26,629 bases of DNA from Bacteroidia bacterium (GCA_025996815.1 BNTT01000032.1:1-26629); one strand, 5' to 3'; shown: positions 18,183 to 26,273, numbered from the stretch's first letter. The notes: generated by a model not told the origin, from the letters alone. Translations and numbers: made by a program.

Positions 18183-19229
18183 ATGGCAGTAATGAATTTT
18201 GGCGGTGTTGACGAACAGGTCGTAACCCGCGACGAATTTCCGTTGGAAAAAGCGAGAGAAGTGTTAAAGAAAGAGACCATCGCCGTGATTGGCTATGGCG
18301 TGCAGGGTCCCGGGCAGTCGCTGAACTTGCGCGACAATGGCTTCAACGTCATTGTGGGGCAACGCAAAGGCGGCAAAACGTGGGACAAAGCCGTTGCCGA
18401 CGGCTGGGTGCCGGGCGAAACGCTTTTCGACATCGAAGAGGCGGTCGAGAAGGCCACAATCGTTCAGTATTTGTTGTCCGACGCGGCACAAATCGAGGTC
18501 TGGCCCCGCATCAAACCGCATTTGACGGCGGGCAAAGCCCTGTATTTTTCTCACGGCTTTGGCATCACCTACAAAGAGCGCACCGGCATCGTGCCCTCGA
18601 AAGACATCGACGTGATTTTGGTGGCTCCGAAAGGCTCCGGCACGTCTTTGCGCCGTATGTTTTTGGAAGGTCGCGGCTTAAACTCTTCGTTTGCCGTGTT
18701 TCAGGATGCAACGGGCAAGGCGCGCGAGCGCGCGATTGCGCTGGGTATTGGCGTAGGCTCCGGCTATTTGTTTGAAACAGACTTCAAGCGCGAAGTATTT
18801 TCCGACCTCACCGGCGAGCGCGGCACGCTGATGGGTGCCATCCAAGGCATTTTGCTGGCACAATACGAAGTGCTGCGCGAAAACGGACACTCGCCGTCGG
18901 AAGCGTTCAACGAAACCGTCGAAGAACTCACCCAATCGCTGATGCCGCTCTTCGCCGAAAATGGTATGGACTGGATGTATGCCAACTGCTCCACAACGGC
19001 TCAACGCGGCGCATTGGACTGGATGGGACCCTTCCACGATGCCTCCAAACCGGTATTCGCCAAACTGTACAGCGAAGTGGCAAACGGCAACGAAGCGCAA
19101 CGCTCCATCGACACCAATTCCAAACCCGACTACCGCGCCGGCTTGGATGCCGAGTTGAAGAAATTACGCGACAGCGAAATGTGGCGCACTGGTGCCGTGG
19201 TTCGCAAATTGCGTCCGGAAAACAATTAA
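18183..19229 (+). CDS. ilvC: Ketol-acid reductoisomerase
   Basis: Protein of 348 aa; it rearranges and reduces acetolactate to the dihydroxy acid, the step after IlvBN. The Rossmann motif is IAVIGYGVQGPGQSLNLRDN (about 34-53), followed by a cofactor loop GQRKGGKTWD whose Arg/Lys point to NADPH. Metal ligands are expected in FSDLTGERGTLMG (Asp and Glu) and in FNETVEELTQS (Glu residues). The form with GPGQSLNLRDNG is the one I associate with Bacteroidota. It starts 22 nt after ilvN. ilvD, ilvE and the leu genes are not here. Its stop TAA overlaps the stop of the converging TonB receptor gene. A start nine bases later (MNFGG) is possible. Confidence 0.96.
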   Translation: MAVMNFGGVDEQVVTRDEFPLEKAREVLKKETIAVIGYGVQGPGQSLNLRDNGFNVIVGQRKGGKTWDKAVADGWVPGETLFDIEEAVEKATIVQYLLSDAAQIEVWPRIKPHLTAGKALYFSHGFGITYKERTGIVPSKDIDVILVAPKGSGTSLRRMFLEGRGLNSSFAVFQDATGKARERAIALGIGVGSGYLFETDFKREVFSDLTGERGTLMGAIQGILLAQYEVLRENGHSPSEAFNETVEELTQSLMPLFAENGMDWMYANCSTTAQRGALDWMGPFHDASKPVFAKLYSEVANGNEAQRSIDTNSKPDYRAGLDAELKKLRDSEMWRTGAVVRKLRPENN

Positions 19230-21196
19230 AGTGCAAGGCTCACGCCGCCCATCGCCCAAAAGCCGGGCTGCGGGATGTTCAAAAGGTCGTAATAGCCGGC
19301 GTCAAATAAATTATTTGCCGTCAGATAGACGTTCCAACCGCCTTGCTTCCAATTGAGTTTCAAATCCAGCAGGGCGACGGACGGATAATCGCCTTCGCGC
19401 TGTTGCAGGCGGAATTGCCAATCAGCCGTTAAGCCTTTATAAATCGGGTGAGCCAGCCCGGCGGTAAACTTATGTCGCAAATTTTCCAACACATATTTGG
19501 AAATCAATTTGCCCGTATCGTGCGTTTGCTCAAGAAACAGATAGCCCAAATTCAGGCGTGTGGTGGAAAGTTGCGGAAGCAGTTCTTGAAATGACAGGGC
19601 AACGTTCGTTTCAAAGCCGGTTTTATCGACGGAAGTCAAGTTCGCGGCTTTCCATTGAGTATCACTCGCATTGTTTTTGACCCAATCTATCAGCTCTCTG
19701 CCTTTTTCGTAGAAGCCATTCGCCGTGACGGAAAGAAATTTGTTGCCGTATTTCACGCCGAGTTCATACGACTCCGATTTTTCGGGTTTCAAATCGGGCT
19801 GCCCTTGCTGTTCGGGAGCAACGTAATACAAATCGGTGAAAGTGGGCAGGCGCGTGGCATTGTTCCACGAGGCAAACACTTTCCAACTGTCTGAAAACCA
19901 ATAGGCTGCGTTGATGCTCGGATATAAATTCATATCGTTGGCATACGCGGTGTTGTAATTGGCGAGCACGCCCACGCCCAGCGTGAAACCTTGATAGAGG
20001 TAGTTGTGTTCGATAAAATAACTGATATTCGTGCGATTGTCCGATTTTTTATATTGAGCGATTGGCTCGCGCATCGGCACGCCCAAATTGCTGCTGAAAA
20101 TGCCCTCGTTGCGCAGTTCGCCGCCAAAATTGGTGATCCCGCCCGCCCATTTATACTGCGTGTTGAGGTTGATGCCGAACACATCGCTTTGGTGGTGATT
20201 GTACTGATATTGGGATGTATCTCCCTTCACTAATTGAAAAACATCGTAATGCCGATTCCAATAAATCTGCGGGATAAATTTCAATTTGGTGCCCGATTCG
20301 CCCCGAATGGCGGCAAAAATACTGCGCGTGTCATCGAATTGATTGGGAAAATTCGCCGAATAGAACGTGTTGGCTCCGTAGGCTTTGTCGTTGATACCCA
20401 ATTGGATGTCGAGTTTGGAATCATCCACGCGGAAATTGCTCTGCCACAGTGCATTGATGATTTGGTAATCGCTGTTGGGGATGTAGCCGGCGGAGCGGTT
20501 ATACCCAATTGAAGCACTGTGATGACCAACAGAGGCACGTCCTTCCGCGCCAAATGTGTTGTGCATACCGCCTTCGGCTTTCAGGAACGCGCCGGTTTTG
20601 GCATCTTTTTTCGTTACGATGTTGATACCGCCCGAAAAAGCGCCTGCGCCATAGAGCAGCGAAGTGGGTCCTTGAATGATTTCGATGTGGTCGATGTCGG
20701 AGAGATTGACCGGAAGGTCGAAGGAGTAGTGCCCTGTGTGGGGGTTGGTGAGATTGGCACCGTTGAGGAGGATGGCTGCCTGGTCGAATGTGCCGCCGCG
20801 CAGCGAGATGTCTGTTTGTACGCCGTTGGCTCCACGCTGGCGGACATCCACGCCGGCAATGTTTTTCAGCAAATCGGGAATGCTCGCGGCGGGCTGTCGC
20901 GCAATTTCTTCGCGGGTGATGACCGTCACGATTTTTGCCGTCTGATTGAGCGTCAATTCGGCTTTGGAAGACGTAACGACCACCTCGTCGAGCGGCTGGT
21001 CGTCGCCAATCGCATCATTTGTTGCCACCGTCTGCGCCTGTGCCGACGTGCTTGTGGTGTGTGCCAAACTAAGCACCAGACCACCCACAACGCCGATATT
21101 GACGGCTTTGTGCATACTGTTGAAAGCCGCGTAGGCTTTCCGCGCGAAACGTTTGAATCGAAACGTTTGCTGCGCATTAAATTTTTTTTGTTTCAT
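19226..21196 (-). CDS. TonB-dependent outer-membrane receptor, BtuB-like
   Basis: With the start at 21196 (MKQKKFNAQQ) the protein has 656 aa. It has an extended signal region (RFKRFARKAYAAF, then a hydrophobic segment IGVVGGLVLSLAH ending TSAQA), a TonB box DEVVVTSS, a plug domain (ISLRGGTFDQAAILLNGANL, IEIIQGPTSLLYGAGAFSGG) and a 22-strand-type barrel that ends in the usual hydrophobic final strand (GFWAMGGVSLAL). The plug resembles the vitamin B12 receptor BtuB and related cobalamin/siderophore receptors. The short leader after the promoter at 21237 leaves no room for a cobalamin riboswitch, so the substrate is uncertain. The 12 extra codons up to a TTG at 21232 run into the promoter and were not used. 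Confidence 0.88.
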   Translation of the reverse strand: MKQKKFNAQQTFRFKRFARKAYAAFNSMHKAVNIGVVGGLVLSLAHTTSTSAQAQTVATNDAIGDDQPLDEVVVTSSKAELTLNQTAKIVTVITREEIARQPAASIPDLLKNIAGVDVRQRGANGVQTDISLRGGTFDQAAILLNGANLTNPHTGHYSFDLPVNLSDIDHIEIIQGPTSLLYGAGAFSGGINIVTKKDAKTGAFLKAEGGMHNTFGAEGRASVGHHSASIGYNRSAGYIPNSDYQIINALWQSNFRVDDSKLDIQLGINDKAYGANTFYSANFPNQFDDTRSIFAAIRGESGTKLKFIPQIYWNRHYDVFQLVKGDTSQYQYNHHQSDVFGINLNTQYKWAGGITNFGGELRNEGIFSSNLGVPMREPIAQYKKSDNRTNISYFIEHNYLYQGFTLGVGVLANYNTAYANDMNLYPSINAAYWFSDSWKVFASWNNATRLPTFTDLYYVAPEQQGQPDLKPEKSESYELGVKYGNKFLSVTANGFYEKGRELIDWVKNNASDTQWKAANLTSVDKTGFETNVALSFQELLPQLSTTRLNLGYLFLEQTHDTGKLISKYVLENLRHKFTAGLAHPIYKGLTADWQFRLQQREGDYPSVALLDLKLNWKQGGWNVYLTANNLFDAGYYDLLNIPQPGFWAMGGVSLAL

Positions 21197-21229
21197 TTTT
21201 TTTTTGTTTTTAAAATTAAATTTCAGAGG

Positions 21230-21237
21230 CAAAGGTA
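21230..21237 (-). promoter_or_regulatory. Bacteroidota -7 promoter element TAccTTTG, for the TonB receptor
   Basis: Exact TAnnTTTG on the minus strand, giving a leader of roughly 25-30 nt before the ATG at 21196. The 208-bp gap 21197-21404 holds this element and the divergent promoter at 21322; I see nothing else in it apart from A/T tracts. Confidence 0.65.
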
Positions 21238-21321
21238 CAAAATAACTTTCATTATTTCAGTGCTCAAAAGATTGTTGATAAAAAAATCTCAAAAATGTTG
21301 GTGCAATTCAAAAAAAAGCAG

Positions 21322-21329
21322 TACCTTTG
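21322..21329 (+). promoter_or_regulatory. Bacteroidota promoter TTG-N21-TAccTTTG, for the T9SS gene cluster
   Basis: Exact TAnnTTTG with TTG at 21298-21300, 21 nt upstream, fitting the -33/-7 spacing. The transcript would have a leader of about 70 nt before the ATG at 21405. No other promoter was found up to the end of the window, so DUF3575, gldK, gldL and both gldM genes are probably one unit. Confidence 0.7.
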
Positions 21330-21404
21330 CGCTTTAAGAGTGAACGGTTATTTTATATGCAATGTCTTCAATTTTATTGGTTGGAGGAACACTAATAAAA
21401 AAAT

Positions 21405-22133
21405 ATGAAATCAATACAAGCAATTTTGTTGCTTCTATTACTTTGTTGTATTCCTATTAGCGGGCAAAAGAAAGTGTCCCAATCGCCTGTGTGGGGGATT
21501 AAGACGAATCTTTTGTACGACTTAACCTCTTCTATCAATTTGGGGGCGGAAGTCCGCACCTCCGACAAATTCAGTTTCGACCTTTCACTCAACTATAACC
21601 CCTGGAACCTGCCTGATTACTCCAAATTCAAACACCTGCTGGTGCAACCCGAGTTGCGCTTTTGGTTCGCAGAACCGTTCTCTGCACATTTTCTGGGAGT
21701 CCACGCCATCTACACATCCTACAATATCGGCGGACTGGATATTGGCTCAATGAAATTCAGCGGGATGGACTTCAGCAAATTGGACAACAACTATTATCAA
21801 GGCACAGGCATCGGGCTTGGGCTTGCTTATGGCTACGATTGGACTTTGGCTCCCCATTGGAAGTTTGAGGCATCCATCGGATTGGGTTTCCTCTCTTTCA
21901 ACTACAGCCAATACGAATGTCGCACCTGCGGCGACTTTGTGGGGAAGGAAACGCACACCTACCTCGGACCCACCAAACTCGGGCTGTCGCTGGTATATAC
22001 CCTCGGCAAAGCCGTGCCCTCCAAGCCCACCGTGGTAACCGGCATTCAAAAGAAAGACCTCTTTCCGACGGGGTATAAAGCAGTCAAAAAGAAATGGATG
22101 GAACCTGCCCCCCTACGGCATGGTCTTTGTTGA
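21405..22133 (+). CDS. DUF3575 outer-membrane protein; C-terminal end reads into GldK sequence
   Basis: Open frame of 242 aa. It has a signal peptide (MKSIQAILLLLLLCCIPISG), then the DUF3575 pattern: WGIKTNLLYDLTSSINLGAE, FDLSLNYNPWNLPDYSKFKH, LVQPELRFWFAEPFSAHFLG, YLGPTKLGLSLVYTLGK. DUF3575 proteins are about 180-200 aa, predicted as small outer-membrane barrels, and normally end at that last strand (about residue 204 here). This frame continues for about 38 more residues, including GYKAVKKKWMEPAP, before a stop. Those residues resemble the segment that precedes PYGM in GldK, and PYGM itself is found one base out of phase just after a run of six C. I therefore read 21405-23400 as one DUF3575-GldK fusion (664 aa if one C is skipped), interrupted here. 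Confidence 0.8.
   Translation: MKSIQAILLLLLLCCIPISGQKKVSQSPVWGIKTNLLYDLTSSINLGAEVRTSDKFSFDLSLNYNPWNLPDYSKFKHLLVQPELRFWFAEPFSAHFLGVHAIYTSYNIGGLDIGSMKFSGMDFSKLDNNYYQGTGIGLGLAYGYDWTLAPHWKFEASIGLGFLSFNYSQYECRTCGDFVGKETHTYLGPTKLGLSLVYTLGKAVPSKPTVVTGIQKKDLFPTGYKAVKKKWMEPAPLRHGLC
22108..22113 (+). other. C6 homopolymer at the DUF3575/gldK frame junction
   Basis: Six consecutive C between the frame that ends in WMEPAP and the frame that continues PYGMVFVERG. Removing or skipping one C joins the two frames into EPAPYGMVFV. The codons at the site are GCC CCC CTA in the first frame, so the CCC-C step is also a classic place for +1 slippage by proline tRNA. Confidence 0.75.
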
Positions 22134-23400
22134 ACGTGGCGTGCTCACGCTGGGAAATCCTCTGAACGACCCCGTTTGGGAGATTCGACCAAACCAAAAA
22201 ACCGTTACTCTGGAGAGTTTTTGGATGGATGCCACCGAGGTTACCAACGAAGAATACCGCCAATTCCTTTACTGGGTGCGCGATTCCATCATTCGTGAAC
22301 GCTTGTTCGACCCCGCTTATGGTGCCAACGAGGCGTTTAAAATCACGGAAGATGCAGACGGCAACCCGCTTGAACCGCCTATCCTGAATTGGAAACAACC
22401 GATTCCTACCGAGAAAAAAGCCAGCGAAGAAGAGTTGCGCGCACTCAAAAGCGTCTATCGCTACGACCCCGCCACGGGTATGGTGAGATTAGACCCCCTT
22501 CAAATGATTTATCGCTACGAAGTGTATGACGCCAAGCAGGCGGCTCTGCGGCGCAACAGCCTCGACCCCGATATGCACAACCTCAACAGCGACCTCCCGC
22601 CGGAAGAAGTGGTGATGATTTCCAAGGATACGGCATTCATCAGCGACGACGGCAGGATTGTGCGGCAAACCATTGAGCGACCGCTGTCGGGTCCGTGGGA
22701 CTTTATAAACACCTACATCGTTAATATCCATCCGGACGAAACGGCTTGGGTGAACGATTTTTACAACTCCTACAACGAGCCGTATATGCGGCAATACTTC
22801 ACCTATTCGGGTTATGACGACTACCCGGTGATAGGCGTGTCGTGGGAACAGGCACAGGCTTTTTGCAATTGGCGCACCGAGCGGTGGAAGCAGTCGATGG
22901 GTGCGGCGGGCACGGGCAATGTCGAGCCATTCCGCCTGCCCTCCGAAGCCGAATGGGAATATGCGGCGCGCGGCGGCAAAACAACCAATCTCTATCCGTG
23001 GGAACAGATGGACGTGATGGATTGCGACGACTGCTTCCTCGGCAATTTCAAACAGGGCGACGGCGACTACATCGAAGACGGATTTATAATTACCGCCAAA
23101 GTGGCATCGTTTATGTCCAACGAATTGGGATTATACGATATGGCAGGCAATGTGGCAGAGTGGACATCCACCGCGTTCGTCGAGTCGGGATTCCAACTCA
23201 TGAACGACATCAACTCGGAATATCGCTACAACGCAGAGCGGAGCGACCCCTATATGCTGAAGCGAAAAACAGTGCGCGGCGGGTCGTGGAAAGACGTGGC
23301 GCATTCCCTGCGGTCTGACGTCCGCACGTTTGAATTTCAAAACGAACACCGCTCGTATATCGGCTTCCGATGCGTGCGCACAGCAGTAGGACAAAAATAG
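22120..23400 (+). CDS. gldK: T9SS component GldK/PorK (no signal peptide in this frame)
   Basis: The open part is 426 aa from ATG 22120. GldK/PorK forms, with GldN/PorN, the outer-membrane-associated ring of the type IX secretion system. The FGE-sulfatase-like fold is clear: FWMDATEVTNEEYRQFLYWV, YPVIGVSWEQAQAFCNWRTE, FRLPSEAEWEYAARGG, YDMAGNVAEW, VRGGSWKD and SYIGFRCVRT. GldK is normally a lipoprotein with its own lipobox. Here the frame has a stop at 22036-22038 and no ATG between it and 22120, so no signal sequence can be made from this frame; the protein could only reach the periplasm if joined to the upstream DUF3575 frame, or if the C6 run is an artefact. Followed by gldL after 42 nt. 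Confidence 0.88.
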   Translation: MVFVERGVLTLGNPLNDPVWEIRPNQKTVTLESFWMDATEVTNEEYRQFLYWVRDSIIRERLFDPAYGANEAFKITEDADGNPLEPPILNWKQPIPTEKKASEEELRALKSVYRYDPATGMVRLDPLQMIYRYEVYDAKQAALRRNSLDPDMHNLNSDLPPEEVVMISKDTAFISDDGRIVRQTIERPLSGPWDFINTYIVNIHPDETAWVNDFYNSYNEPYMRQYFTYSGYDDYPVIGVSWEQAQAFCNWRTERWKQSMGAAGTGNVEPFRLPSEAEWEYAARGGKTTNLYPWEQMDVMDCDDCFLGNFKQGDGDYIEDGFIITAKVASFMSNELGLYDMAGNVAEWTSTAFVESGFQLMNDINSEYRYNAERSDPYMLKRKTVRGGSWKDVAHSLRSDVRTFEFQNEHRSYIGFRCVRTAVGQK

Positions 23401-23442
23401 AAATATATTAAGTTAAATTATAAAATAGATATTGAATAGAAT

Positions 23443-24678
23443 ATGAGTCACACACCACCACCGGCACCGGGGGCGCCGCTGCCACCGAGGGTCATAAAGA
23501 AAGTCAGCTTCATGTCCACCCCGATAGCCAAGAAGGGATTTCAAATTCTCTATGGCTTGGGGGCTACCGTCATCATTCTTGGAGTGCTTGGTGAAATCAT
23601 GCACTGGCCCGGCGTTATCGGGCACCTTATGCTCAACGCAGGATTTATTACCGAGGCATTTATCTTTGCCATGTCGGCATTTGAAGACCCTCCCGCCGAG
23701 CATCCTCACGAGCATTGGGAAACCTATTATCCCACCCTTTTGACCGACCCCGATGATATATTGTACGATGGCGTGCCCGTTGTTCCTCCGATTGGTGCAG
23801 GCGGCGGCGGTGGCGGCGGCGGAGTAGCATCTGCCGCGATGGGTGTGGGTGTGGGTTTTGCTGCCGGCGTAGCAGCACCGGCAGCAGGCGGAGCGGCTCC
23901 TGCGGCAGGCGGAGTGGCTCCTGCGGCATCACCGGCGGCAAATGGAGAAACACCGGCAGCAAATGGAGAGACACCGGAGGCAAATGGAGCGGCATACGCT
24001 CCGCCCGCCAATGGCAACGGCAACGGCAACGGATACGCCAATGGCAATGGCAATGGCAATGGATACGCTCCACCACCCCAGCCGAATGGATACGGCACGT
24101 CACACAACGAGCCTGATTACAACAATTTCGTGAGTGGCAATTTCGGTAGCCGATTTGACAGTTCTTACTATGATGAAGTTATCGAACAGCGCATCAACAA
24201 GCGTGTGGGACGGCGTGCCAGCGGCAATGTGGAACGTTTCATTTCGGAAGAAGACAACGTGGCTCTGTCGAACAGCATCAACAGGATGGTGGCGGCGGCA
24301 GAGCAATTCTCCCAAATAATGGAAGATATGCAGCGCGTGCGCGTAGTATCAACTTCGCTGATGGACTTCACTGCCGGACTTACCAACTCAACGAACAGCT
24401 ACTTCGAACAACTGGACTCCCTCAGCAGGAACGTACAGGGCTTGAACAATATCTACGAAAGGCAGATACAAACCATCAGCACCCAAATTGATTCCATCAA
24501 CCAGATAAACGTCGGCTTGAGGAACATAAAAGACCTTTATGATACTACTTCGCTGAACAGTACGGCCATTCACAACGAGTCAGAACGTATGGCGCAACAG
24601 TTGCAAGACCTCAATAGCGTGTATGGCGGGCTGCTCTCGACGCTGGGGGATAACAGGAATTTCAGTAGAACCTTTTAA
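23443..24678 (+). CDS. gldL: T9SS motor stator-type protein GldL/PorL with extended linker
   Basis: Protein of 411 aa. GldL forms the pentamer around the GldM helices in the proton-driven T9SS motor of the inner membrane. After a Pro-rich start (MSHTPPPAP), two membrane helices are seen: about 33-53 (ILYGLGATVIILGVLG) and about 62-79 (MLNAGFITEAFIFAMSAFE). E71 and E81 fit the conserved membrane Glu residues (E49, E59 of F. johnsoniae GldL), Y37 fits Y13 and H54 fits H30. At the place of K27 there is E51. Residues about 115-215 are a Gly/Ala/Pro/Asn linker (listed separately). The cytoplasmic end (about 270-411) is coiled-coil (LDSLSRNVQGLNNIYERQIQ). Typical GldL is about 200-300 aa, so the linker explains the extra length. 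gldM starts 11 nt later. Confidence 0.9.
   Translation: MSHTPPPAPGAPLPPRVIKKVSFMSTPIAKKGFQILYGLGATVIILGVLGEIMHWPGVIGHLMLNAGFITEAFIFAMSAFEDPPAEHPHEHWETYYPTLLTDPDDILYDGVPVVPPIGAGGGGGGGGVASAAMGVGVGFAAGVAAPAAGGAAPAAGGVAPAASPAANGETPAANGETPEANGAAYAPPANGNGNGNGYANGNGNGNGYAPPPQPNGYGTSHNEPDYNNFVSGNFGSRFDSSYYDEVIEQRINKRVGRRASGNVERFISEEDNVALSNSINRMVAAAEQFSQIMEDMQRVRVVSTSLMDFTAGLTNSTNSYFEQLDSLSRNVQGLNNIYERQIQTISTQIDSINQINVGLRNIKDLYDTTSLNSTAIHNESERMAQQLQDLNSVYGGLLSTLGDNRNFSRTF
23800..24072 (+). repeat. Low-complexity tandem repeats in the gldL linker
   Basis: Several short in-frame repeats follow one another. Eight Gly codons lie at 23800-23823. Ala/Pro/Gly units lie at about 23872-23936. A 21-bp unit encoding ANGETP(A/E) is present at 23938-23958 and 23959-23979 with a third partial copy. 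A 30-bp unit encoding (Gly-Asn)3-Gly-Tyr-Ala is present at 24013-24042 and 24043-24072. All unit lengths are multiples of three. Confidence 0.85.
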
Positions 24679-24689
24679 TTGATTGAGTT

Positions 24690-26273
24690 ATGTCAGGCGG
24701 TGGAGGTCCAAGACAGAAGATGATTAACCTGCTCTATGTAGTTTACATTGGGATGATAGCCATGAACGTGTCCGGAGAAGTGTTGAAGGGCTACGCCATG
24801 GTGGAGAGCGGGCTGATGCGGTCTATTGCCACCACGAGCGAACAAAGCACCGACCTTTTCAACAAATTGACCGAAATTCACGCGGTAAGTCCCACAAAAG
24901 CCCAAATTTCGTATGACAAAGCCACCGACCTCCGAGCAAAAACACAGGAATTGACCGACTATCTCGACGGGATAAAAAAGAAAGTCGCCGAAACCGCCGA
25001 CCTCAATCCGGATGCCGACCCTGAAAACCTTGTGAACAAGTCGGATTTGAATGCGGCTTTTGCCGCGATGCTTGTCGTTCCCGTAGGAGGCGGCGAGCCG
25101 GAGGAAGTGGAATTTTTGAAAAGGATTGAGGAATACCGCACTTACGCAGGCTCACTGCTCACCGACGATGACATTAAGGCGGTGATAGATACCTGTTTGA
25201 GCACCGAGCCTTCCGCCAAAGCGAAGGAAACCCACATGTCGTGGGCAGAATCCCTCTTTGCACACATGCCGGCAGCGGCGGTGGTGGTGTTGCTTTCCCA
25301 ATTGAAATATTCGGTGATATATTCGGAGCAACTCGTGATGCGCGAATTGCTGCGGACGGTGGATTCGGGCGACTTCCGCGTCAATAAACTCTCGGCATTC
25401 GTGATTCCCGAAGCGCGGGTAGTGCTGCGTGGCGGCACCTACAAGGCAAACGTTGTCATAGCAGCCGTAGACTCCGCCCAGGAGCCAAAGATAACGGTGA
25501 ACGGCAAAGAATTGCCGGAAGATGCACACGGGCAATACTCCGTGCCGACAAGCTCCATCGGCACATTTCCGCTCAAGGGCTTTATTGAGCTGACGAGTGG
25601 GGAAGGAATCACAACGAAACTTGAGTTCGCTACGGAGTATATTGTTACCGAGCCCTCGGCAACGGTTGCCCCGCTGATGATGAACATCCTCTATGCCGGT
25701 ATCGACAACGACTTGAGGATAGCAGTGCCCGGTGCCGCCGATGTCAATGTAACGGCAAACATATCCGCCGGCTCATTGAGTAATAAGGGCAACGGCATCT
25801 GGACGGCAGTTCCCAAATTGGGGACGGAAGCCATTTCGGAAGCCATTATTGCGGTGCAGGTCAAGATTGGAAATAAGCAGCAGGAAGTGGCGAGAAACAC
25901 GTTCAGGGTGCGCCCGCTGCCTCCGCCCACGGCTTTCCTGAATGTTACTAATCCGGACGGCAACAAGACGATGTATAAAGGCGGACCGCTGGCGAAAAAT
26001 CAGTTGCTCAACACCCCCGAATTGAGCGCGGCGATTGACGACGGTATTTTGAATATTCCCTTTACCGTGTTGGGCTTTGAGGTGCAGAAATTTGACGCGC
26101 TGGGATTTGCCATCAAGGAAGCCTCCGACGGAGCCAAGTTTTCAAAGCGACAGCAAGACTTGATACGAAGCATGGTGCGCGGGCAAACGATATTGATACG
26201 CGCCATCTCGACGAAGGGTCCCGACGGCGTAACGCAAACGCTCAATGCGCCGATTGAAATTATAGTTACTTAA
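24690..26273 (+). CDS. gldM: T9SS motor rod protein GldM/PorM, first copy
   Basis: Protein of 527 aa. GldM dimers have one N-terminal membrane helix inside the GldL ring and a long periplasmic rod that transmits motion to GldK/GldN. The N terminus MSGGGGPRQKMINLLYVVYI, followed by GMIAMNVSGEVLKGY, is the family signature; R8 fits the conserved R9 that pairs with the GldL membrane Glu. The periplasmic part starts helical (residues about 40-220) and then becomes beta-rich domains (VIPEARVVLRGGTYKANVVI, PKITVNGKELPEDAHGQYSV, FRVRPLPPPTAFLNV), ending IEIIVT. Length is in the usual range of about 510-530 aa. A second gldM starts 51 nt after the stop. Confidence 0.93.
   Translation: MSGGGGPRQKMINLLYVVYIGMIAMNVSGEVLKGYAMVESGLMRSIATTSEQSTDLFNKLTEIHAVSPTKAQISYDKATDLRAKTQELTDYLDGIKKKVAETADLNPDADPENLVNKSDLNAAFAAMLVVPVGGGEPEEVEFLKRIEEYRTYAGSLLTDDDIKAVIDTCLSTEPSAKAKETHMSWAESLFAHMPAAAVVVLLSQLKYSVIYSEQLVMRELLRTVDSGDFRVNKLSAFVIPEARVVLRGGTYKANVVIAAVDSAQEPKITVNGKELPEDAHGQYSVPTSSIGTFPLKGFIELTSGEGITTKLEFATEYIVTEPSATVAPLMMNILYAGIDNDLRIAVPGAADVNVTANISAGSLSNKGNGIWTAVPKLGTEAISEAIIAVQVKIGNKQQEVARNTFRVRPLPPPTAFLNVTNPDGNKTMYKGGPLAKNQLLNTPELSAAIDDGILNIPFTVLGFEVQKFDALGFAIKEASDGAKFSKRQQDLIRSMVRGQTILIRAISTKGPDGVTQTLNAPIEIIVT

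Noticed and set aside
21197..21232. TTG-initiated extension of the TonB receptor
   Set aside because: It overlaps the TAccTTTG element; MKQKK at 21196 gives a proper signal region.
21383..21387. GGAGG as ribosome binding site for the DUF3575 gene
   Set aside because: It lies 17 nt before the ATG, too far for normal pairing, and such sites are rarely used in Bacteroidota.
21197..21404. Possible cobalamin riboswitch ahead of the BtuB-like receptor
   Set aside because: The leader from the promoter to the ATG is only about 25-30 nt, and no conserved B12-box-like sequence is seen in the gap.
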